NCBI RefSeq assembly: GCF_012932965.1
Contig: NZ_JABBXH010000010.1
Span: 22,284-86,283 of the forward strand
Length of the DNA stretch: 64,000 nt
Direction: 5' to 3'
Origin: Thalassotalea algicola
GTDB taxonomy: Bacteria > Pseudomonadota > Gammaproteobacteria > Enterobacterales > Alteromonadaceae
Part shown: in pieces, positions 18,469 through 26,929 of the stretch
How the letters are laid out: every line of letters begins with the position of its first letter
Numbering within the stretch: the first letter of the stretch is position 1
The notes under the pieces: generated by a model
Told to the model about the DNA's origin: nothing
Database searches by the model: none
Seen by the model: only the letters and a program-made list of their open reading frames with translations
Position numbers and translations under genes: made by a program

Positions 18469-19293
18469 TTATGTTGTTTGTAACCAAGTAATAAGATCAG
18501 GGTATTCAAACGACAAGCCTGCTTGCTTTATTTTATCATTTTTTACTACGCGCAATGCACTTTCTTGCTGCTCATTAAATTGAGGTAATTCTAGCGACTG
18601 TTGCTGGCAAGCCAATGTATAAAACTGTTCTCTACTAGGGTGAGTATCACTAACCACATTGTATATACCAGTTAAGCTAGTGTCAGATAACATTAAGTTA
18701 ATTGCAGCTAAGACATCATTTAGATGCACTAAATTTGTCGGTGTATTTGCATTTGCTAAATTCGTTTTTCCTGCCATAAACCTTGCTGGGTGACGTTTAG
18801 GGCCCACCAAACCTGCAAGTCTTAAAACGGCGCCTCGAGTATTAGCGTTCAACACAATGTGCTCAGCTTGATGTAATAGCCCCACTTTTTGTTCCGTAAT
18901 CGCTAATCGCGTTGTTTCGTCTACCTCGCCTACTAGGCCGTTATATACCCCAGAACTACTTAATAAAATAATGTTTTCAACGCCATGTTGCTCTGCATTA
19001 GCGACTAGCTGTGCTACTTTTTCAGGATAGTTTGTTTCCCCGCGTTTAAACCTTGGCGTAATGCTGATCATTAATGTATCAACACCACTTAACCATTCAA
19101 ATGCTTGCGACTGACTTTCGGGTAACAACAACTTTTGCGCAATACAACCAAGTGACCTGAGTTCAGATAGCTTTTCATCTGACGTTGTCGTAGCGGTTAC
19201 TTTAATATGCTGAGAAACCAACTGATCAGCCAGTGCTCGTCCAACCCATCCACAACCGACAATAGCAATATGTTTATTATCCAAATTATTCAT
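18469..19293 (-). CDS. SDR-family NAD(P)-binding protein, YeeZ-like
   Basis: 274 aa. The Rossmann motif IAIVGCGWVGRALADQL (GxGxxG, residues about 10-26) is followed by an extended-SDR layout: DTLMISITPRF, NIILLSSSGVYNGLVGEVDE (about 108-128) and LRLAGLVGPKRHPARFMAG. This resembles E. coli YeeZ and other atypical SDRs with unknown substrates. The classical YxxxK catalytic pair is not evident. The start overlaps the end of the NTF2-like gene by 8 bp, so the two are probably translated together. Confidence 0.82.
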   Translation of the reverse strand: MNNLDNKHIAIVGCGWVGRALADQLVSQHIKVTATTTSDEKLSELRSLGCIAQKLLLPESQSQAFEWLSGVDTLMISITPRFKRGETNYPEKVAQLVANAEQHGVENIILLSSSGVYNGLVGEVDETTRLAITEQKVGLLHQAEHIVLNANTRGAVLRLAGLVGPKRHPARFMAGKTNLANANTPTNLVHLNDVLAAINLMLSDTSLTGIYNVVSDTHPSREQFYTLACQQQSLELPQFNEQQESALRVVKNDKIKQAGLSFEYPDLITWLQTT

Positions 19294-19765
19294 TGATATT
19301 AACCTTCTGCGCAGATTCAGCGATAAGTTTGACTACAGATTTAGCAATACTATTAGGAATGGGGATAGACAAACTATATTGCACTATCTGCCAACGCTCT
19401 TGTGCAAAAATAACCACACCTGTTCCGCGGCACACCCCATAACTTGAATTATTCAGCAACTCATCAAAATATGCGGTTTTACCATCGGCTAACAGCGTTA
19501 AATTACGGTCAAATGGTTGATACTCCCAACCAATGCCTTTGTCAAAATATGGCTGAACAAATGATGCAAAAGCTTTTTTTGTCCAGCGCTCACTGGCATC
19601 AGTTCCTATAAAAACACTCTCATTCGCCATAGCGCCTAAATAGCCATCAAAGTCAGCTTTCGCTGCAGCTTGATGATAATTATCTAACACCGTATTAATG
19701 GCGTCATTAGCTATTGCGTTAGCAGATAGCCAAAAAAACAAACATAGTGTGAGTAACTTGTTCAA
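19286..19765 (-). CDS. Exported NTF2/SnoaL-like protein
   Basis: 159 aa. A signal peptide (about residues 1-19, ending SANAIA) precedes an NTF2-like fold pattern: NTVLDNYHQAAAKADFDGYLGAMANESVFIGTDASERWTKKAFASFVQPYF, as in SnoaL_3 / DUF4440-type proteins. It is probably periplasmic. Its role is unknown; many such proteins bind small hydrophobic ligands. It sits 3 bp after the GNAT-thioesterase gene and overlaps the YeeZ-like gene, so the three minus-strand genes look like one operon. Confidence 0.78.
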   Translation of the reverse strand: MNKLLTLCLFFWLSANAIANDAINTVLDNYHQAAAKADFDGYLGAMANESVFIGTDASERWTKKAFASFVQPYFDKGIGWEYQPFDRNLTLLADGKTAYFDELLNNSSYGVCRGTGVVIFAQERWQIVQYSLSIPIPNSIAKSVVKLIAESAQKVNINE

Positions 19766-19768
19766 TGT

Positions 19769-20665
19769 TTAATCCTTTGCTGCAATTACAGCATATTGAC
19801 CAATGAATTTAGCCGCGACCTTGTCACCACTTAAAATATGAACTTCGACGCGGATTCGTGCTTTGCCTTTTTGGGAAAGAGTGGTGATATCGCCTTCGGT
19901 TAGCGCAACGTTAGTAAACCCAACGCCAGCACCGGCAACTGGTGCTAAATATTTTATTTCAGCATTCGCTAAAACAATATCGCCTTCAAGTTTATTTTCG
20001 GCTAACAAAAAATAAACCCACCCCCAGCCGGTTAGCGTTGCTTGTGTATATATGCTGCCAGCGAACATCGTATTGTGAAGGTTTTTATTGAACGCTAAAT
20101 CACTGCTAGTAAAAAGCTGCTCACCATTAAAGTAATTCACCTTCATATTCATAGCGGCGCTCATTGGAATGGTATTGTGCCATGTACAGGTTAACGCTTG
20201 GCTTAACAATGTTTTATTGTCGTCTAAAGTATTTAGCGACTTAGTCATTAAAAAGTGTTGTATTTCACCATAAAGTACATGCGACTTCTCAGCCAACTGA
20301 TACCCTAGCCTTTGATAAAATACCAAAGCAACTTCTCGCGCATTAAGCGTGATTTGAGTTACGCCATGTTTAACAGCTTCCTGTTCTAATGACTGAATAA
20401 CTAATTTACCTAGGCCTTGTCCTTGATATTGTTCGTCAACTGCCATGTAACGTATTTGCGCTTGATTTTGCGAGGTTTTATGTAAACGTCCAACAGCAAT
20501 AATTTGCCCTTGCTCATTTTCAATAAACCTATGGATAGCTTGATTTTCAAGATCATCAATTTCACTGCCTATAGGTTGTTGCCAAGGTGCACGAAGCCAT
20601 TGCCACCGAAATTGATAGTAACGTTTAAAATCTGCTTTGTTTTCAGGTGCTTTAACTTGATACAT
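19769..20665 (-). CDS. GNAT acetyltransferase-thioesterase fusion (YiiD/FabY-like)
   Basis: 298 aa in two domains. Residues about 1-145 are a GNAT fold with the acetyl-CoA loop QIRYMAVDEQYQGQGLGKLVIQ and NAREVALVFYQRLGYQLAEKSH. Residues about 160-298 are a hotdog-fold thioesterase (MNMKVNYFNGEQLFTSSDLAFNKNLHNTMFAGSIYTQATLTGWGW ... ANAEIKYLAPV). This matches the E. coli YiiD/FabY arrangement, implicated in an alternative start of fatty acid synthesis; that role is not demonstrated here. Only 43 bp separate it from the divergent methyltransferase-like gene. Confidence 0.85.
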   Translation of the reverse strand: MYQVKAPENKADFKRYYQFRWQWLRAPWQQPIGSEIDDLENQAIHRFIENEQGQIIAVGRLHKTSQNQAQIRYMAVDEQYQGQGLGKLVIQSLEQEAVKHGVTQITLNAREVALVFYQRLGYQLAEKSHVLYGEIQHFLMTKSLNTLDDNKTLLSQALTCTWHNTIPMSAAMNMKVNYFNGEQLFTSSDLAFNKNLHNTMFAGSIYTQATLTGWGWVYFLLAENKLEGDIVLANAEIKYLAPVAGAGVGFTNVALTEGDITTLSQKGKARIRVEVHILSGDKVAAKFIGQYAVIAAKD

Positions 20666-20708
20666 TCGCTATGCTTACTTTATAACAATAAATTTGAATT
20701 AGTAGTTA

Positions 20709-21458
20709 ATGCCACTTAGTCGACACTTTAATCAAGGCCGCTTACTGTATTTTACTCAAGGTGCAGATGCAATCAGTGTTTATGAAAATGATCATATGCG
20801 CTGGCTAGCTTTTGATGATGTCGTGCAAAGTGCTGTACGGCTTAAAAAACCACACCAACTTACTTTTCCCCATCAGTGGGCACTGTTAATGCCTTTGTTA
20901 TCTTTTACGCCTAGCAATATTGTCGAGCTGGGCCTTGGTGCTGGTAATCATATTTTATTTAGTCAATGGCTAACTGCTGATATCAATCACAAGGTAATTG
21001 AAGCAAACCCTAACGTTATTGATATTGCCCTGCGCTACTTTCCCATAAGTGACGTTAAAGAAAACTTAGTATTAAACGACGCAAAACAATGGTTGGTCAA
21101 TGAAAAGACATTAAGTGATGACTGGTATATTTTCGATATTTATCAAAAAGCTAAGTTTCATGATACGTCTTACAATGAATTACTCAAACAATTTATTGAC
21201 TACTTACCTTACGGCAGTATTTTGTCGATTAATTTTCCAGAAGTTACTCAGAAGGAACTCATGTTTTGGCTCGCAATCGCAGGGCAGAAAAAGTCGCATA
21301 AGTTACAATGCTACACCGTACCTCGCTATAAAAATATTGTTCTTCACCTAATCCCAACATCACCTAATAATAGCCTGCAGCAAAAATCACACTTGCCTAA
21401 TCGGCTACAGCACTACTGGCGGCGATATCAACTTCAGTTTGGCCTAGTTGCAAGTTAA
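20709..21458 (+). CDS. Spermidine synthase-like SAM-dependent protein
   Basis: 249 aa. The central Rossmann region has NIVELGLGAGNHILFSQWL (SAM/dcSAM-binding motif I, about residues 75-93), KVIEANPNVIDIALRYF (acidic loop) and DWYIFDIYQK. The overall layout resembles SpeE-like proteins, but the complete spermidine synthase signature was not recognised, so the substrate is uncertain. The ATG lacks a clear Shine-Dalgarno and may use a very short leader, given the 43-bp divergent gap. Confidence 0.7.
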   Translation: MPLSRHFNQGRLLYFTQGADAISVYENDHMRWLAFDDVVQSAVRLKKPHQLTFPHQWALLMPLLSFTPSNIVELGLGAGNHILFSQWLTADINHKVIEANPNVIDIALRYFPISDVKENLVLNDAKQWLVNEKTLSDDWYIFDIYQKAKFHDTSYNELLKQFIDYLPYGSILSINFPEVTQKELMFWLAIAGQKKSHKLQCYTVPRYKNIVLHLIPTSPNNSLQQKSHLPNRLQHYWRRYQLQFGLVAS

Positions 21459-21599
21459 ACACGCTCTACAAAGGCTTTTTGACAAATGATAAAGCATTGG
21501 TTCTCAATCCAACGCATGGTAACTAACTTAACTAGTTAATTGCAGGCGATAACTGTGCAGGTAGTTAATCAAATAATGTATTCGGTTTAAGGAAAAGAA

Positions 21600-22172
21600 A
21601 TGAACAAAATCGCTTTTTTTTGTATGTTGACCTTATTTCACGGGTTAGTGTTTTCGACAACGTTACTAGCAAAGCAAGTACCTGAGGAAGAGCGTATTCC
21701 TGTCGATATTCGTCGTACTACATTTATCGTGAATGATGCGGAAAAATCATTAAAACTTTATAGAGATGCATTGGGCCTAAAGGTAATTTACGATCAAATG
21801 ATCGAATCTCCTATGTCAAATGGCGAGACAAGAAAACGTCGTTTAGTTTTACTTCGCGCTAACGATGATTTTATTGGCGCTATTGGCATACTCGAATACA
21901 TTAACCCGCTGAAACCTCAGCGTAACGAAACCTTTAGTGAGCCTGTACCTGGCGACCCAATTATTGTGATTAATGCCAAAGATTTAGACAAGCGCTGGCC
22001 AACTATTGAAAAATCACCCGGAGTAAAAGTCATTGACGCCCCCGATGTAGTGCACTACCCACGCGCAAATGGTGGAAAAATAGCGGTAAATGTTTCAATG
22101 ATCAGAGACCCTGACGGCTATTGGCTAGAAATAAATCAACTACTTGATAAACCTGCCAGTGACAAAGATTAA
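21600..22172 (+). CDS. Exported VOC/glyoxalase-fold protein
   Basis: 190 aa. A signal peptide (about residues 1-24, ending TTLLAK) precedes a vicinal-oxygen-chelate domain: DIRRTTFIVNDAEKSLKLYRDALGLKVIYDQ at the start and IAVNVSMIRDPDGYWLEINQLL at the end, with the metal-ligand Glu in WLEIN. A periplasmic VOC protein is less usual than cytoplasmic glyoxalase. The substrate is unknown. A strong Shine-Dalgarno (AAGGAAA) precedes the ATG and a strong terminator follows. Confidence 0.82.
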   Translation: MNKIAFFCMLTLFHGLVFSTTLLAKQVPEEERIPVDIRRTTFIVNDAEKSLKLYRDALGLKVIYDQMIESPMSNGETRKRRLVLLRANDDFIGAIGILEYINPLKPQRNETFSEPVPGDPIIVINAKDLDKRWPTIEKSPGVKVIDAPDVVHYPRANGGKIAVNVSMIRDPDGYWLEINQLLDKPASDKD

Positions 22173-22200
22173 TTAGCTCCCATTAAACATACAAATTGAC

Positions 22201-22233
22201 AAAAACACCGTCATAGCTATAGACGGTGTTTTT
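22201..22233. terminator. Bidirectional terminator between the VOC gene and the hybrid kinase
   Basis: A perfect 12-bp stem (AAAAACACCGTC with GACGGTGTTTTT) closes a 9-nt loop. It has A and T tracts on both sides, so it serves the plus-strand VOC gene and the minus-strand kinase. Confidence 0.9.
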
Positions 22234-22294
22234 ATGCTTAATGCCAAAAATTACTATAATGTCAGAATTTTTTGGCTAATACTGTTTGCCACTT

Positions 22295-25063
22295 CTAAGT
22301 TAAAGATTCGATTTCACTGTAGAGCTTATCGCCTTTAACTGGCTTAGGAATATAAGCGTTCATTCCTGTGTCAAAACAACGTTGGATATCATCATCAATT
22401 ACGCTCGCCGTTAAAGCAATAATTGGCGTTTGATTCAGCTGCTGTGCTTTTTCAAATTCACGCAGTTCAATAGTTGCAGCAAAACCATCTTTAACAGGCA
22501 TCATCAAGTCCATTAATATGACATCAAAATTGTGATCATCACAATATATATCCAGCGCTTCTTGCCCATCATTAGCCACCTGGTATTGATACCCCGCCTT
22601 TTCCAACAATAAAATAGCAACTTTCTGATTTATTTTATTGTCTTCCACTAACAGCACTTTAATGGCTTCACCCGAATTTTTTTCAGGTATTGTCTGCTTT
22701 GCTTGTCGTGTCACATTTTGCGATATAATTTGCTCATTTGAATGGCTCGACAACAACTTATTATTAGATGGCTCTTCTGGTTTTCCTATGACTTCGTTGG
22801 GCTTACAATTTTGAATTAAAGTTCGTTGACAACTATCTAAAGCGCGTATTAAGCGGTTACCTAGTAGTGGATAGGTCACTATCGACGATATTTCAATATC
22901 GAAATCTGCATTGTCATTGTTTAAGTGTTTAACTAAACAAAGTGCGCTCGAACTTCTATTTAACTGCTCAAGCTGTGATAGTGTTTCAGGCGTTAATTGA
23001 ACTTGATTTTCTACGTAAATAATGATGTGTTGTTGCTGAACATTGCATGCTTTATATGACGCTAAAGAGTCAAACTTTCCGGTTAAATGAACGCCAAGAA
23101 AATGCATTTCTTTAATGAAACTCTCTTGCATCTCAGTTCTTTCGCATACTAAGAAAATATCGCTATATTGATGTTTACTCTTATTACGTTCAGAGTTTTC
23201 AATATCCTTAAGCGATAACGAAAAATAGAAACGGCTACCTTTATTTTTGATCGATTCAACGCCAATTTCGCCGCCCATCAACTCTATTAGTTGACGACTA
23301 ATTGTTAGCCCTAAGCCTGTGCCAGAAAACTGCTTAGTAATCGATGCATCTTCTTGTGCAAATGCGAGAAATATATTGTGTTGTTGCTCGTCACTGATAC
23401 CGACCCCCGTATCAGTCACTTCAAACAATAATTGCACCTTCCCTTGTTGTTCTCCTAAATAGGCCAGTTTGATCTTAACGCTGCCGTTGCTCGTGAATTT
23501 AACAGCGTTTGACAACAAATTCATAAGCACTTGTCGAATACGATGATCATCAGCCATTACTCTATTAGGCACTTTCTCATCAATAGTTAGGCTCAGAGCC
23601 AAAGACTTTTCTTTTATTTTAGGGCTGACAATCGCCGCTATGTCATACACCGATTCTCTAAGTGATGTTGAATGTTCGCTAAGACTAAGTTTGCCAGACT
23701 CAATTTTTGAAAAATCCAACACGTCATTTATCAGACTCAATAGCAATTGCGAAGAGGTGTCTATGGTATCAACATAATCTTTTTGAGCTGCGGTCAACTG
23801 GGTTCCAGCTAAGACTTCAGACATACCTATAACACCGTTTAACGGCGTACGAATTTCATGAGACATATTGGCTAAAAAGCTACTTTTCGCCCTACTTGCC
23901 GTAATAGCTTCTTCTTTTGCTAATTCTGCAGTATTTTTGGCTTGAACTAGGTTTTCTTGCTGAGTCCGGCGTTCTAACATCAGCCGTTCAACCTCTTTTG
24001 CAAATCGACTTAACTCATCATCTCCTTCAACTTTGCTCACAAGCGATTGAGCCTTAATATTGTCTTCTTGAAGATATTCCAACACCAAGGTTAGCTTATT
24101 CGCCACTCGTCTGGCGACATTAATACCGGCAATCAATACCAGCATGATAACAACAACAATTACCGAAAATAAAATAACTCTACTTTGTAAAAAGCTTTCT
24201 ACTTCTTTATTTACAACTAAAAGAAATTGTTGAGAAATCTCATTCGCGACAGCTTTAAAGAGCGCAAGTCGAGCGGCAAAAGCAGCATTTCCTTGAGCAA
24301 TATCTTGTGGTTGTAATTTTCCCGTTAAATGTTGCGCAAGCAATTGCTCTCTGTATAAAGCAGTTTGCTCAAACGCTGGATCTGAAAATGCTTTTAACAG
24401 TAAGTTTACTTGATGTTCATTTGCATTCATGATCACAAAACGCTCAACAAAAAGCTGTTGGTTTTGCATTAGCCCTTGAATGTCTTCTCTGACCTGTAAA
24501 GCCAAATCTGCATCTGTACTAGCGTACGCAATAAGGCGCTTACTTTGCCAAGCTTCTTCTACTGCCCAAAACACCATCCATTTCAATTGAAATAGCGCTT
24601 TTAAGTGGCTATCAATAGTCGACGTTGAATTGTTTGAAGCGCTTTTTTCAATGTCTAATAATAACTCTTGATAGGCTTCAATTTGCCACAAAATATTGTC
24701 ATTTCGTGTTTCAATATTTTCTGCAGTTAAAACTGACCACACAATTTCTTGATATTGCTCTAAAAGCATTAAATGTGGTTCGAGATCATCACCTGAAAAT
24801 ATAACATTTGCGCTTCGCTTTAAATCGTCAACCAATTCACCGTGGCGTTCTTTGGGTGACTCGAAGGTATCAAGATAAGAAATTTCACTTAGCTGCGTAA
24901 GTGACTGCAGAAACTGCGCGGTTTGTTTTGATTTTTCTAACGCTTCAACTTGTGTGTTTACATCGTTAATTTGGCGTCCAGCCAAAATCACGATAACGAT
25001 GGCTGGGATGATTACCATCCACCATATTTTTTGCCTGATCGAAAGCTTTGTCCAAAAAGTCAA
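22295..25063 (-). CDS. Hybrid sensor histidine kinase with NIT-like periplasmic sensor
   Basis: 922 aa. TM1 is about residues 13-28. A long all-helical periplasmic region (about 30-295) of the nitrate/nitrite-sensing (NIT) type follows, then TM2 (about 298-316), a HAMP-like linker and a coiled coil. HisKA has the phospho-His in FLANMSHEIRTPLNGVIGM (about 393-412). HATPase_c follows (N, G1 DTGVGIS and G2 GTGLGLTISRQLI boxes). A degenerate middle region leads to a C-terminal receiver (about 795-920) with DVILMDLMMPVKDG. The kinase is divergent from a PstS-like protein and a porin, which may be its targets. NIT is a fold call only; the ligand is unproven. Confidence 0.9.
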   Translation of the reverse strand: MTFWTKLSIRQKIWWMVIIPAIVIVILAGRQINDVNTQVEALEKSKQTAQFLQSLTQLSEISYLDTFESPKERHGELVDDLKRSANVIFSGDDLEPHLMLLEQYQEIVWSVLTAENIETRNDNILWQIEAYQELLLDIEKSASNNSTSTIDSHLKALFQLKWMVFWAVEEAWQSKRLIAYASTDADLALQVREDIQGLMQNQQLFVERFVIMNANEHQVNLLLKAFSDPAFEQTALYREQLLAQHLTGKLQPQDIAQGNAAFAARLALFKAVANEISQQFLLVVNKEVESFLQSRVILFSVIVVVIMLVLIAGINVARRVANKLTLVLEYLQEDNIKAQSLVSKVEGDDELSRFAKEVERLMLERRTQQENLVQAKNTAELAKEEAITASRAKSSFLANMSHEIRTPLNGVIGMSEVLAGTQLTAAQKDYVDTIDTSSQLLLSLINDVLDFSKIESGKLSLSEHSTSLRESVYDIAAIVSPKIKEKSLALSLTIDEKVPNRVMADDHRIRQVLMNLLSNAVKFTSNGSVKIKLAYLGEQQGKVQLLFEVTDTGVGISDEQQHNIFLAFAQEDASITKQFSGTGLGLTISRQLIELMGGEIGVESIKNKGSRFYFSLSLKDIENSERNKSKHQYSDIFLVCERTEMQESFIKEMHFLGVHLTGKFDSLASYKACNVQQQHIIIYVENQVQLTPETLSQLEQLNRSSSALCLVKHLNNDNADFDIEISSIVTYPLLGNRLIRALDSCQRTLIQNCKPNEVIGKPEEPSNNKLLSSHSNEQIISQNVTRQAKQTIPEKNSGEAIKVLLVEDNKINQKVAILLLEKAGYQYQVANDGQEALDIYCDDHNFDVILMDLMMPVKDGFAATIELREFEKAQQLNQTPIIALTASVIDDDIQRCFDTGMNAYIPKPVKGDKLYSEIESLT

Positions 25064-25258
25064 AATGGGTGTCCCTTTCCACTTTATTACTACTACCCTG
25101 TTAGCTTAGAACATATATTTATAAATATCCTATCAATTCAGTGAAAATATTTACTATTTTTGTAAGAAAATAATCGTGTTAATTCATTAGTTTGCTTATT
25201 TTTTTAAATCAACTACCCTTTGAGTTACTACTAATGGAATTTGAATCACAAGTACTGG

Positions 25259-25753
25259 ATGTTCTTTCTAAACCGCCTTTTACCTCTTCTTGAAAAATTG
25301 CATCTTAAACCAATGCAATTTCTAGTATTGCTTATTTTTATCTCTTTTCTCAGCAACACTAGTTACGCACAAACAGGCCACTCTTACGCTGTATTTACCC
25401 TAAACCAAGATCTACCTAAGTTATCAAAAAGTAAAGCCAGAATGCTGTTTAGAGGCAGAGTTAAATCTTTGCAAGGCACTCGTATTGAATTAAGTGACTG
25501 GCCAAGTGATCACAAGATTCGCAACGAGTTCTATCAAAAATTATTAGGAAAAGACAAAGCACAAATGAACGCACATTGGGCCAGTTTATCATTCTCAGGA
25601 AAAGCACGTCCGCCAAAAGAAATTAAACAAGACTCTATGGAGGTACTATTACTTTGGTTAGAGGCCAATCAAAACCGCATTGGGTACGCGCCAGTTGATG
25701 CGCTGCCTAAGCATGCTAACGTGCTCTATGTTGTTCAAGGGGAAGGGTTATAA
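25259..25753 (+). CDS. Small periplasmic PstS-like substrate-binding protein
   Basis: About 164 aa. A hydrophobic leader (FLVLLIFISFLSNTSYAQ) is followed by a short substrate-binding-protein pattern: FTLNQDLPKLSKSKARMLFRGRVKSLQGTRIELSDWP ... RNEFYQKLLGKDKAQMNAHWASLSFSGKARPPKEI ... RIGYAPVDALP. This fits the small phosphate-ABC-transporter-like periplasmic proteins found in marine gammaproteobacteria, about half the size of true PstS and without transporter genes nearby. The start is uncertain (TTG 25241, ATG 25259 or ATG 25313; none has a clear Shine-Dalgarno). Its stop overlaps the ATG of the porin gene (TAATG), so the two are coupled. Confidence 0.72.
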   Translation: MFFLNRLLPLLEKLHLKPMQFLVLLIFISFLSNTSYAQTGHSYAVFTLNQDLPKLSKSKARMLFRGRVKSLQGTRIELSDWPSDHKIRNEFYQKLLGKDKAQMNAHWASLSFSGKARPPKEIKQDSMEVLLLWLEANQNRIGYAPVDALPKHANVLYVVQGEGL

Positions 25754-26838
25754 TGAAAATGGATTTTATTAAGGCATATTTATTAGTGGTTTCCTTCGGT
25801 GCTAATGCTGCAGTTGAAATCACCGAAGATTTAACATTAAGCGGGTTTGGCTCTACATCTTGGGCTAAAAGTGACAATGATACGCCACTAATCATCAACC
25901 GAAGTATAAGTGACGATAACTGTTGGGACTGCGACACGACATTTGGTTTACAGCTTGATTACTTTAACGATGCTTTTAAAGCATCTACGCAAATAGTAAA
26001 ACGCCCTCAAGACGACTGGAGCGACCCCGAACTCGAATGGGCGTATTTAGGCTATGCGATTGGTGAAGTTGAATTTAGGGCAGGTCGATTACGATTACCG
26101 GTTTTTTTAGCATCCGAATATTATTATGTGAGCCATGCCTATAAATATGCGCGCCCGCCTGAAGAGCTGTATAACTCTATACTAGGTATTACCGCATATA
26201 ACGGCTTTAACGCAGTATGGAACTTCGATGTATACGATGAATATCAGGTCTCAATTTCTCCCTTTATTGCATTTGAAGATGACAATACATTCGATATCAG
26301 TAAAACGTTTGATGTCGCTGTTGATGTAGAAGATATTGTCGGCGTATCAGCCTCTGTTAATGGTGATAATTTTAAGTGGAACTTTGCGTATTTCGATGCC
26401 AACTACGATCAAAAATTCATTCTGAGAAATGCTATTCCTGGTATTCCTTACTTAGAAATTGATCAGCCAAACCGCAACTTTGAACTATATTCGTTTGGTG
26501 CAGAGTATGAACTTGGCCAATGGACATTAGCGGCTGAACGCCAGCTTGGAAATGTAAGGTCAACTTGGTATGCCAGCGCTTCTTATCGATATAACCAACT
26601 GTCTCCTTATATTTTATATGGCGAAACGAAGACCAAACGAACAGATATAACTGACTTTGATGGCAAATCTGGAAGCAGCTTTGTTGCTGGCCTGCGATAT
26701 GACATACGCTATAACTTGTCGGTGAATGTAGAATGGCAAAGCTTCAAAAGTTTTGGCGGGCAACGAGGTTCATTTGTTGAAACACCACAAGACAGTGACG
26801 CCAATATGTATACCGTAATGTTTAGTTTTGTATTTTAG
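25753..26838 (+). CDS. Outer-membrane porin-like beta-barrel protein
   Basis: 361 aa. A signal peptide (ending SFGANA) precedes alternating amphipathic strands. The protein ends in VMFSFVF, with the terminal Phe recognised by BAM. LSGFGSTSWAKSD at the start and the acidic loops are porin-like, and FRAGRLRLPVFLASEYYYVSHAY is the usual constriction-side region of such porins. It is translationally coupled to the PstS-like gene, and the two probably handle one solute under control of the divergent hybrid kinase. The solute is unknown. Confidence 0.82.
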   Translation: MKMDFIKAYLLVVSFGANAAVEITEDLTLSGFGSTSWAKSDNDTPLIINRSISDDNCWDCDTTFGLQLDYFNDAFKASTQIVKRPQDDWSDPELEWAYLGYAIGEVEFRAGRLRLPVFLASEYYYVSHAYKYARPPEELYNSILGITAYNGFNAVWNFDVYDEYQVSISPFIAFEDDNTFDISKTFDVAVDVEDIVGVSASVNGDNFKWNFAYFDANYDQKFILRNAIPGIPYLEIDQPNRNFELYSFGAEYELGQWTLAAERQLGNVRSTWYASASYRYNQLSPYILYGETKTKRTDITDFDGKSGSSFVAGLRYDIRYNLSVNVEWQSFKSFGGQRGSFVETPQDSDANMYTVMFSFVF

Positions 26839-26929
26839 TCCGATATCACTATAAGAAATAAGCGCTAAGCTTACTATTAAGAATTCAAGCTTGGTAGCGG
26901 TAACTAATAGAAAGTGAGTAGCTGAAAGA

